Position numbers and translations under genes: made by a program. The notes beneath the pieces were generated by a model that saw only the letters and a program-made list of their open reading frames with translations, was not told the DNA's origin and did no database searches. Shown piece by piece: positions 15,310 to 22,034 of a DNA stretch of 54,241 nucleotides. Every line of letters starts with the position of its first letter. The first letter of the stretch is position 1. Source of the stretch: Bacillota bacterium (GTDB taxonomy: Bacteria > Bacillota > DTU030 > DUMP01); contig JASKKP010000011.1 in the NCBI GenBank assembly GCA_030154105.1, positions 1 through 54,241 of the forward strand. Direction: 5' to 3'.

Positions 15310-16764
15310 CTACTGGATTTCGAAATTTAACACGCGTGCCGGGTCGAGCAGCATGACGTTGCGCTCCTCGGTAAACTTGGCTACCTTCGTGACGTAGGCA
15401 CCGGCGTCGCCCTTGCCAATTATACTCGGTGCATCCTCTACCCTACTCGCACCGATCTTGGCTACCTCTTTGACCCCATCGACGATCAAACCGATAATGG
15501 ACGCGTCGCCTTCGCAGATGAGGATGCGCCCGTCGAAATCATCCTTCCTACCCTCGTGGCCGAAAACACTCCTTAGGTCGACCACCGGTACGATAGTGCC
15601 GCGCAAGTTGAGCACTCCTCTTACGTAAGCGCGCGTCTTCGGAACAAAGGTCAGCCGCCCTTCGCGGATTATTTCGCGCACGCAATCAACGGGCAAAGCA
15701 AACTCCTCTTTGTCCACCAAGAAGGTTACCAGCTGGTACTCTTCTTCTAAACTCCCACGCCCTATTTCGGCTTGTTCCCCGGTTCCCTGGTCTTCCCAGG
15801 CCTTTAGAAAATCGGCATCCGCCAGAAGCTTCGAAGCATCCAGGACAAAAACAATCCTCTCTTCGGAAAGGCGGCAGACGGCTTTAAGCTCCTTGGCACT
15901 CTCTTGAATTACCGCCGGCACGGCTTCGAGGGCCTTCTCCTCTACCCTGAGTACTTCCGCCACGCTGTCTACTAAAAGTCCTAGGGGAACCTTCCGGGCC
16001 TCGCCTACGTACGCCACCACCAATCTCCCTTCGCTAACCACCTCGCCGCCGAGGCCAAGAAGCCTCCTCATGCTGACGACCGGCAGGACCCGGTCACGAA
16101 GAGTAACAAGGCCCAGCACATAAGGCGGTGCATCAGGTACGGTGCTATACGTTTCCGGCATGTGGACTATTTCCTGAACGTCCGCTATGTCCAGGGCATA
16201 CTCTTCGCGACCGATCCGGAAGGTAAGAAACTGCTGCTCCCCACCTAGGGCGCGCGCTCCCCCCGCCTCGGTCGATCCCAGCACGGTCTCGCCGGCGGTA
16301 TCCTTCCTGACCATCAGATCAGCCTGACTAAGCATCTTTTCCACCTCGACGATGAGAACCAGCTGTCCGTCGCCAAGGCGTGCGGCCCTGGCCACGCAGG
16401 CGTCGTTCCCCTTAGCCGCACGAAATTCCTCTACCACGTCGCTGGTTATATCCACCACGCCGTCAACTTGGTCGACCACGTACCCTGCCCGGCGTCCTCC
16501 AGCGCTGACTACTATGACCCGGCCGCTTTCGTCGTCAGCCGTCCCGCTTACCCCCAACTGGGCGCGCAGGTCGTAAACGGGGAGGATGGTGCCCCTTAAG
16601 TTCGTAAGTCCTCGGACGTGCGGAGGGGCCAGGGGCACCCTGACCGTGCAGGGGACGCGGATGATCTCCTCGAGGTTTTGAATGGCAATGCCGTATTTTT
16701 CTTGTCCCAGGCGGAACACAACGTATTGTTCCAGTCCCTGGCCGTGCGCGTCTCCTCCATGCAC
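15310..16764 (-). CDS. Triple CheW-domain scaffold protein
   Basis: 484 aa made of three successive CheW folds: ~12-150 (YVVFRLGQEKYGIAIQNLEEII ... VRGLTNLRGTILPV), ~185-320 (FLTFRIGREEYALDIADVQEIV ... VLGLVTLRDRVLPV) and ~345-480 (LVTFLVDKEEFALPVDCVREII ... VRGVLNLRGTIVPV). Each has the conserved R/LRG-pro beta region that binds receptor tips and the CheA P5 domain. Normal CheW proteins have one domain of ~150 aa, so one chain could bridge several receptor or kinase units in an array. The GTG start lies 6 nt after GGAGGTAA. It sits between the receptor and cheB. Confidence 0.94.
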   Translation of the reverse strand: MHGGDAHGQGLEQYVVFRLGQEKYGIAIQNLEEIIRVPCTVRVPLAPPHVRGLTNLRGTILPVYDLRAQLGVSGTADDESGRVIVVSAGGRRAGYVVDQVDGVVDITSDVVEEFRAAKGNDACVARAARLGDGQLVLIVEVEKMLSQADLMVRKDTAGETVLGSTEAGGARALGGEQQFLTFRIGREEYALDIADVQEIVHMPETYSTVPDAPPYVLGLVTLRDRVLPVVSMRRLLGLGGEVVSEGRLVVAYVGEARKVPLGLLVDSVAEVLRVEEKALEAVPAVIQESAKELKAVCRLSEERIVFVLDASKLLADADFLKAWEDQGTGEQAEIGRGSLEEEYQLVTFLVDKEEFALPVDCVREIIREGRLTFVPKTRAYVRGVLNLRGTIVPVVDLRSVFGHEGRKDDFDGRILICEGDASIIGLIVDGVKEVAKIGASRVEDAPSIIGKGDAGAYVTKVAKFTEERNVMLLDPARVLNFEIQ

Positions 16765-16793
16765 GTGTACTTACCTCCAATCCAGGTTTTCTC

Positions 16794-18736
16794 CTAGCCC
16801 CGCTGCAACTCGTCGGCCAAAGCGGCAATCTCCTCGATGGCCTGAGCCAGTTCTTTCATCCCGGCAGCCTGCTGGCGCGCGGCGGCGGCAGCTTCTTCAG
16901 CGGCCTTGCTGGCCTCTTGGGCAGCAGTGGCTATTTGCTGAACTCCTTTGGCTGCTTCCTCGACCTTAAGCATGTTTTCGTTGGCCTGTTTTTGCACCAG
17001 GTTTGTTGCTTCAACAACCAGGCTCATCTCTCTTTCGACGGTCATGAGGTCAGCCGTAGTCTTTTTCGCCTTTTCCGCTTCTTGCTGAACCGCTTCTCCG
17101 ATGGCGGTGATGTCGCGCAGCACATTTAAGACCTGCTCCTGGATGCCCTTCACCATTTCTTTTATCTGCTCGGCGTTGCGGGCACTTTCCTGAGCAAGGT
17201 TGCGGATGTCGGAGGCCACCACCGCAAACCCTTTCCCGTACTCGCCCGCGCGCGCCGCTTCGATCGCTCCGCTTACGGCCAGCATGTTCGTCTGGATGCT
17301 CACACTGGCTATCGTGTCGACCACTTTGTCGATGACCCGTGCGTTGCGCTCCAACTGGTTCACCTTATGAACGTTTTCTAGGTTCGTCTGAGCAGCGCGC
17401 TTGATCCCCTCGATAAGTTCGTCGGTTCTTACCTTGTTCGCCGCTAAGAGATCACTGAGTTCCCTGGTTGTACCGATGGATTCCTCGGCGACCTTGGCAA
17501 CTACCTCCATCGACTTTTCGATCTGCTTGATGGCGCTCGCACTCTGCTCTGCTGCGGCGGCCTGCTGCTCTGCCGATTTGCCGATCTGGCTCAGGGCGGC
17601 ATTGATCTCGTCCGCAGAGCGGCTGGCTTCTTCGATGGCCGAAGAAAGCTGTTCGGCCGCGGCGGCCAGGCTTTCGGCCGATTTGGCCAAGTCGCTAGAA
17701 TGTTTCAGTTCGTCGGCCTGGTCGGCCAAGTTGTTGGTGGTGGTGCTTATCTCGGCAAGGGCCTGCGCCTGCTGCTCTACTCCCTGCAGGGCCTGTTCCG
17801 TACTGCTGGCCTGCTCTTCAGCTGTGGCCGCAATCTGTTCGCTGCCCTTCTGGAACTCCACGATGGCTTTTTCCACTTCGGTCATTAGCTGTTCGATTTT
17901 CGTCGCTCCTTCCAGCACCCTGTCAATAGAGGCAGCGACCTTTTCAAGCTCCTCGCCGACCACCCTGCCTTTTTCTGCTTCGCCCTTGGCCACCTCGCCG
18001 GCCTTATTGATGGCTTCCGCCACGGTCCGCACATCTTGCTGCACGGTGTTTACCATTTCTCTTATGTCGCTGGCCGCTTTCTCCGAGGTCTCAGCCAGGG
18101 TTCGCACCTCGTCAGCCACTACGGCGAAGCCCCTGCCGTGCTCACCGGCCCTGGCCGCTTCAATCGCCGCGTTGAGGGCCAGGAGATTCGTCTGGTCGGC
18201 TATCCCCACCACTGTCTTCACAATCTCGCCAATGCGGGCCGCTTCTTCCTCCAGTTGGGCAACTAGCCGTGCCGATTCTTGGCTGCGCGCTGCGTTGGTA
18301 TTAACCCCTTCAATTAGCTCTCTAATGTCGTCCGAGACACGCACAATGAGCTCTTTGATTGCCTGGCAGCGTCCAAGAGACTCACCGGCCTGTTTCACGG
18401 CAACCCCGGCCGAATCGCTGATGGCCCGGATGGCGGCCAGCGATTGCTGCGTGCGCCGCTCGCTTCTTGCGCCCCGCTGGCAATCTGCTCCATGGCGGTG
18501 CGCAGTTCCTGCACTGCACTGGAGGCCTCTTCCACGCCTGAAGAAAGCTCTTCAGTAGCGCTGGCAATCCTTTCGGCTATCTGTTGCTGCTTGGCAAACG
18601 TTCGCGCCTGCCGCCGCCTCGCTTCAGCTTCTTTCCTTTCCTCTTCTCGACTGCTCGCAGTTTTCAGCGAGCCGCCGTACACCGGTCGATTCCCCACCGG
18701 CAAAGGCTCTAAAGTTTTCCCAGGATTTCCAGGCAT
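16794..18736 (-). CDS. Soluble methyl-accepting chemotaxis protein with two signalling tips; frameshifted
   Basis: Two frames together make one ~650-aa protein. The N-terminal frame starts at ATG 18736 (an AAAGGGG ribosome site) and reads to ...QIASGAQEASG. The matching continuation TQQSLAAIRAISDSAGVAV is in the next frame, so one base is missing between 18452 and 18460. The 534-aa ORF 18398-16794 alone begins inside the coil. There is no signal peptide, membrane helix or PAS/GAF domain: it is coiled coil throughout, with two receptor hairpin tips, TNLLALNAAIEAARAGE...GFAVVADEVRTLAE and TNMLAVSGAIEAARAGE...GFAVVASDIRNLAQ. It should sit in the cytoplasm and contact CheW/CheA. True mutation and sequencing error cannot be told apart here. 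Confidence 0.9.
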
Positions 18737-18800
18737 AGATACCAACCCCTTTCGCCGTAATGAGGGCTAATTGCCTTTATGGTAGCTTTCCGTCAGGCTT

Positions 18801-18935
18801 TCATTTGCCTCTTTCTTTGGGTACCGGACTCAACCCAAAGGATTCAAGGAGAGCGCCGATTTCTTCTTCCGTTAGAACCTCCCGCATTTCTGGAGTTACT
18901 GCCTCTTCGCCTGCCTTCTCGGTTGTGCCCGGCAT
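18801..18935 (-). CDS. 44-codon protein with FliM-like CheY-binding peptide motif
   Basis: ATG at 18935 follows a near-perfect ribosome site (AAGGAGGTGAGG). The product is 44 aa, acidic, probably unstructured at the N terminus, with VLTEEEIGALLESF at residues ~20-33. This closely resembles the N-terminal peptide of FliM/FliY (consensus LSQEEIDALL), the docking site of phospho-CheY or CheC-type proteins. It is the first gene of the chemosensory operon. Function is inferred from the motif only. A longer ORF extends to 18989 but lacks its own ribosome site. Confidence 0.65.
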   Translation of the reverse strand: MPGTTEKAGEEAVTPEMREVLTEEEIGALLESFGLSPVPKERGK

Positions 18936-19123
18936 GAACCTCACCTCCTTCCGTACTTCCAACGAGGTACAATAGGCGGTGATTGACAAAAAAAAAGACC
19001 TTGCCCGGGAAGGCCGCGCATTTTTTCGGCGGTTCCCGCCAACTCCTTTCCCCGGCTATCAAGCCTCAGTCCGTTATGGTGCCACGCCCGCAAGCGCGAT
19101 CTTTGTCGAAGAGCGTCTCTTTG
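18936..19123 (-). promoter_or_regulatory. Structured 5' leader of the chemosensory operon (candidate attenuator/riboswitch)
   Basis: From the predicted transcript start (~19123) to the first ATG (18935) the minus-strand RNA is ~190 nt. It contains GCGC/GGGCG-rich pairing near 19090, a short hairpin GGCT-TGAT-AGCC, a hairpin GGCGG-GAA-CCGCC and a terminator-like hairpin with nine T. A long leader with an internal terminator is the usual layout of riboswitch or protein-dependent attenuation. It does not match my memory of c-di-GMP-I/II, T-box, TPP, cobalamin or SAM consensus sequences. Confidence 0.55.
18984..19014 (-). terminator. Intrinsic terminator inside the chemosensory leader
   Basis: On the minus strand GGCCTT / AAGGTC (one G-U pair), loop CCCGGGC, is followed by nine T. 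It lies ~50 nt before the first gene of the operon and after the predicted promoter. Confidence 0.65.
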
Positions 19124-19129
19124 TCGAAT

Positions 19130-19159
19130 ATTATGGGGCAAATTTCCCCGCGGCGTCAA
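19130..19159 (-). promoter_or_regulatory. Sigma-A type promoter of the chemosensory operon
   Basis: On the minus strand TTGACG (19159-19154), 18-nt spacer, CATAAT (19135-19130). A direct repeat CTTTGTCGAA occurs twice just downstream (about 19102-19128) and could be a regulator site. Confidence 0.7.
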
Positions 19160-19336
19160 ACGCGCCCAGCCGGCGCTATAATTGGCGTCGGCTCACCGAG
19201 CCGAATTAGCTTCCTAAGGCTGTCCCTTGCTCCGGCAGGCTACCTTAATAGCCTATCGGGCTATAGGCCCGAGCCTAAAATAGGCGAAAGTAGTGAACTG
19301 GTCAGTATTCCAAAATCTCTAGAAGGAGGTGTGCCC

Positions 19337-19714
19337 GTGGGACGCACGGGACAGAATCTCAGGGATCTAAGAAAAGCCATGGGAGCAAGCATTTACGACG
19401 TCGAGCAGGCCACCGGCATCCACTTCACCCTTATCTCCGCCTACGAAAGGGGGGTAAAACGCCCCTCGCTCGATAACGCCAGAAAACTCGCCAAGTTTTT
19501 TGGCGTACCTGTAGCCCACATAATCCTGTCTCCCGAAGAAGTCGAAGAAGTCCTGCCACCGCATTTGGAGTCCATTGCGACCAAGCTTCTTAGCCGCCCG
19601 GACCTTCTTCGACTTCTTGCCATTTTGGAAAAGCTTCCGCCTAAAAGTGCAAAACTCTTAGCCGACTTCCTCTCCGAAATCATCCCCGAAGAAAAACCCG
19701 CTCCGCGGGAGTAA
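19337..19714 (+). CDS. XRE-family helix-turn-helix transcriptional regulator
   Basis: 125 aa. The N-terminal ~65 residues form a Cro/C1-type HTH: QNLRDLRKAMGASIYDVEQATG, HFTLISAYERGVKRPSL, ARKLAKFFGVPVAHII. The C-terminal half is a predicted helical dimerisation segment ending in a Lys/Glu/Pro tail. GTG at 19337 is 6 nt after AGAAGGAGGTG; the longer open frame upstream is the intergenic region. It is divergent from the chemosensory operon with a ~400-nt gap containing hairpins TCGGGC-TATAG-GCCCGA and GCCTA-AAA-TAGGC near 19251-19284, which may be operators. A role in controlling the operon is inference from position. Confidence 0.85.
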   Translation: MGRTGQNLRDLRKAMGASIYDVEQATGIHFTLISAYERGVKRPSLDNARKLAKFFGVPVAHIILSPEEVEEVLPPHLESIATKLLSRPDLLRLLAILEKLPPKSAKLLADFLSEIIPEEKPAPRE

Positions 19715-19777
19715 AGAGAAAAACCGGCGAGGCCGTGGGAAGGCTCAACTACCTGCCGTCCCAGACCTTCGCCGGTT
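19715..19777 (-). terminator. Long imperfect hairpin terminator after HEPN/MNT module 1
   Basis: AACCGGCGA (19722-19730) pairs with TCGCCGGTT (19769-19777), with an inner TGGGA/TCCCA stem. On the minus strand it is followed by TTTTCTCTTT. Its right arm is part of a 29-bp sequence repeated at 21238. Confidence 0.6.
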
Positions 19778-19783
19778 AACCTC
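19755..19783 (+). repeat. 29-bp repeat, copy 1
   Basis: Matches 21238-21266 at 26 of 29 positions (core CCTTCGCCGGT). It lies just beyond the 3' end of the first HEPN gene. Confidence 0.75.
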
Positions 19784-19803
19784 CCCTCCTCGCGCCACGC
19801 CTT

Positions 19804-20304
19804 TCAATCAGAAGCGAGAGCAGCCAGCTCTTTCAGGAAGGCTTCAAGGTCCGAGCGAAGTGCAGCTAAGGTAGCGGGGAAGTCTGCGAGGAGGTCTTGC
19901 AGTCGGTCACTATCCAAGTTGAAACCGTATACGTTACGGAAGACGTGGCGAAAGGCCCTGTATTTGTCAAGTTTTGCAGCCGTTGTTTTCGCAATAACGG
20001 CCGGGCGCAACTCGGGCACTACAAGGGTCATCTGTTTTAGTAGCGATATGTGCCACGAAGGACCGGAGGGAATAGATTCGTCGATCTCGCTGGCTATGGC
20101 CTCGAAAATGTTTTCCACAGCTACGTAGAAGTCATGAAGGACAGAACCTAAGGCGCGCAGTTGAAAGCTGTCGCCATTCGGAAGCAATGGAGTTCTGCCC
20201 TTGCCTAAGAAACCGTGAGTAACTAGTTCTCGTTCCAACTGTTCTATATTGGCCAATTCACCCGCAATCTTGGCCTGGACAAGTAAATACTCCTTGCGCG
20301 TCAT
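19804..20304 (-). CDS. HEPN-domain protein, HepT-like toxin (module 1)
   Basis: 166 aa, all helical. The segment KYRAFRHVFRNVYGFNLD carries the Arg/His pair expected of HEPN ribonuclease-like sites and matches the HepT-like_2 type family as I recall it. HLHDF-like SVLHDFYVAVENIFEAIA forms the core helix. It overlaps the 3' end of the upstream nucleotidyltransferase gene by 4 nt, the standard order for MNT-HEPN pairs, in which the MNT partner AMPylates and silences the HEPN toxin. No membrane or DNA-binding segment is seen. Confidence 0.75.
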   Translation of the reverse strand: MTRKEYLLVQAKIAGELANIEQLERELVTHGFLGKGRTPLLPNGDSFQLRALGSVLHDFYVAVENIFEAIASEIDESIPSGPSWHISLLKQMTLVVPELRPAVIAKTTAAKLDKYRAFRHVFRNVYGFNLDSDRLQDLLADFPATLAALRSDLEAFLKELAALASD

Positions 20305-20666
20305 AGCAAGATTCCCTCCTTTTCCACCCGTCGGCGCAGGGCAAAGCTCGCATTTTCTGCAAGGACGATTTGTATGGGATACGGTGCGGCCAGGTGTTCC
20401 ATAGCCGCAAGGGCTGTCCAGTAATCGGCCGAACGCGGAAAACCGTAAACGAGAAGATCGATGTCCGAGTGCTCACCGAACCGCCCCCACGCCAGCGAAC
20501 CATAGAGATAAACTTGCTGCACGCCGTACTCCTCCTTGAGCCTTGTAGCGATGAGATGCGCTTTCGCCAGGGCAGCCTCTCGCCGTTTCTTTTGTTCTTC
20601 TGCCTTTTCGGCTGCTCGACGGCGCCAAGTTTGGCGAACCAGCTCACGGTCTACTTGCGTTTCCAT
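20301..20666 (-). CDS. Minimal nucleotidyltransferase antitoxin, MNT (module 1)
   Basis: 121 aa. After a basic N-terminal helix comes the polymerase-beta-type motif YLYGSLAWGRFGEHSDIDLLV with the GSx(9)-DxD catalytic pattern; the third acidic residue is probably in IQIVLAEN, where Asp is not evident. Start is ATG at 20666, 8 nt after AAGGAAG. It is paired with the HEPN gene by ATGA-type overlap. Proposed role: AMP transfer to the HEPN partner. Confidence 0.82.
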   Translation of the reverse strand: METQVDRELVRQTWRRRAAEKAEEQKKRREAALAKAHLIATRLKEEYGVQQVYLYGSLAWGRFGEHSDIDLLVYGFPRSADYWTALAAMEHLAAPYPIQIVLAENASFALRRRVEKEGILL

Positions 20667-20733
20667 CGCCGTCACTTCCTTAATCCTTTTTCTCTAATTC
20701 AACATCTTCCATGGAAAATTAGTAGGCGAGATC

Positions 20734-21189
20734 TCACCGGGCGGAGGGAGAGCCGGCAGCGTAGCAGTAGAGGCAGCGGTGGCGGCACGTGCCGTAGGTG
20801 CCGATGTCGGTACTTTCGTAGCAGCCGCACTTGTTCCGGGTGGAGCGCACCTTGTAAAGGGTTTCGTCCAGGCCAAAGAGCCGCGCGAGCAGGCCGGCAT
20901 CGATACAGTGCGCTTTTTTCACTTTGGGACCGACGAGAAAATCGTTGCAGCAGCTGTACACCTGGATGCCGTGGGCGGCGGCAATGTCGGCGAGGTGCTC
21001 GGCGAGCTGGATCTTCAGCTGTTCCGAGAATTCCGGAAACTCCCAGCCGGCTTTGGCACGCCGGCTGAAGTTCTTCTTCACCTTGCCGTAGATGGTGCAA
21101 AAACTGAGGTAGGAGCGGGTGGTGTAGCCCTCGAGCTGGCGGCAGAGATGGCGGAAGGTTTGGATGTGGTGCTCGGGCGGGTTGCGCAA
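20734..21189 (-). pseudogene. DUF1848 family remnant (C-terminal half only)
   Basis: The 151 codons align from memory with the second half of DUF1848 proteins (radical-SAM-like, Fe-S): HHIQTFRHLCRQLEGYTTRSYLSF and IYGKVKKN in the middle, then RNKCGCYESTDIGTYGTCRHRCLYCYA, the C-terminal cysteine cluster. The N-terminal half (RTDIPAFY and FWTKNP signatures) is absent, and upstream sequence is the 29-bp repeat and an MNT gene. The C-terminal ~15 residues are also missing. A TTG at 21189 could start it but has no ribosome site. Most likely a fragment left by recombination. Confidence 0.7.
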
Positions 21190-21227
21190 CCGCCCGCCGG
21201 GCAGTCCCGGCAGGGCCGCAATAAGCC

Positions 21228-21542
21228 TTAGCTTCCAGCCGTCCCGGGCCTTCGCCGGTAAACCTCTACCCCCTGCTCCTCAATCCGCCGCTCGAGCTTG
21301 TCGCTCGTTAGCCCGTTCATGTCTACAACATCGATCTTGTAGATCCCCGCCGCCTCATCCAAATTTAAGCGCAGATCGGGCGGCAGTTCGCCCTCGCACC
21401 ATACGGCAAGGTCGATATCTGAATTGTATTTATAATCTCCCCTTGCCCGCGAGCCAAAGATAACTGCGCGCGTAACGTTCTCCCTCTTCTCGAGTTCCCT
21501 AATGATTGCATGCAGAATATGCTCCGGTAGGCCAAAGTTCAT
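21228..21542 (-). CDS. Minimal nucleotidyltransferase antitoxin, MNT (module 2)
   Basis: 104 aa with the complete MNT signature: VIFGSRARGDYKYNSDIDLAV, and a later acidic strand IYKIDVVDMN for the third carboxylate. Its ATG overlaps the stop of the upstream HEPN gene (ATGA). The last ~12 codons lie inside copy 2 of the 29-bp repeat, so the C terminus (RRRPGTAGS) may be altered relative to an ancestral gene. Confidence 0.85.
   Translation of the reverse strand: MNFGLPEHILHAIIRELEKRENVTRAVIFGSRARGDYKYNSDIDLAVWCEGELPPDLRLNLDEAAGIYKIDVVDMNGLTSDKLERRIEEQGVEVYRRRPGTAGS
21238..21266 (+). repeat. 29-bp repeat, copy 2
   Basis: 26 of 29 identical to 19755-19783. It overlaps the end of the second MNT gene and adjoins the truncated end of the DUF1848 remnant. 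Confidence 0.75.
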
Positions 21543-21937
21543 TTGATCAATTCCTCCAGCCTGGAGGCAAGCGCTACAAATCGGTCGAGATACTTCTCCC
21601 GTACCCTGGTGTAAATCTCTCTTGCCCGTTCCTCATTGTACGTATGGGCAGTCAGGTCGCGGTCACTAATCATGTCGATCCAAGCATCCCCATCGAAGAT
21701 CAACCCAGCCGCAAAAGCCTCTTTGAAGGCCGACCGAGGCGAATTGACAACGGCCATTCCTTGGTATTCAAGATAGGCCTTGATCAGCTTCCAAGCCAGC
21801 TCATAGGTAAATTCAAAACGCTGAATGACCGCATCATATATTAGCGGATTCGACTCGTCCTCTTCAACGGCTTCTTTGAGCCTGAGCACCGCCCGCCGGT
21901 ATTCTTCCAGCCTTTCCTTAAGTCTTTCGGCGTTCAT
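21539..21937 (-). CDS. HEPN toxin / nucleotidyltransferase substrate-binding protein, HI0074-HepT family (module 2)
   Basis: 132 aa four-helix HEPN protein. FEFTYELAWKLIKAYLEYQG is the typical dimer-interface helix, and RDLTAHTYNEE contains the RX4HXY motif of HepT ribonucleases, with the Tyr that is AMPylated in characterised pairs. ATG at 21937 follows AAAGGAG. Translationally coupled to the downstream MNT gene. Toxin-first order here is opposite to module 1. Confidence 0.88.
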   Translation of the reverse strand: MNAERLKERLEEYRRAVLRLKEAVEEDESNPLIYDAVIQRFEFTYELAWKLIKAYLEYQGMAVVNSPRSAFKEAFAAGLIFDGDAWIDMISDRDLTAHTYNEERAREIYTRVREKYLDRFVALASRLEELIK

Positions 21938-22034
21938 TATTGATGCTCCTTTCGCCGCCCCCGCGTTAACGCCGGTCTCGGCGTAACATTCCCGCCGGTG
22001 ATACTACGCACTCCGCCGGTCTCGCCACTTAAAG

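Noticed and set aside
17401-18558. 385-codon Ser/Ala-rich open frame opposite the receptor gene
   Set aside because: Shadow of the repetitive coiled-coil codons of the receptor; no ribosome site or domain.
18936-19123. T-box-like word (GGGCGTGGCACC) in the chemosensory leader
   Set aside because: Resembles the T-box GGGTGGNACCGCG only in part, lacks the stem I specifier architecture, and the downstream genes are not T-box targets.
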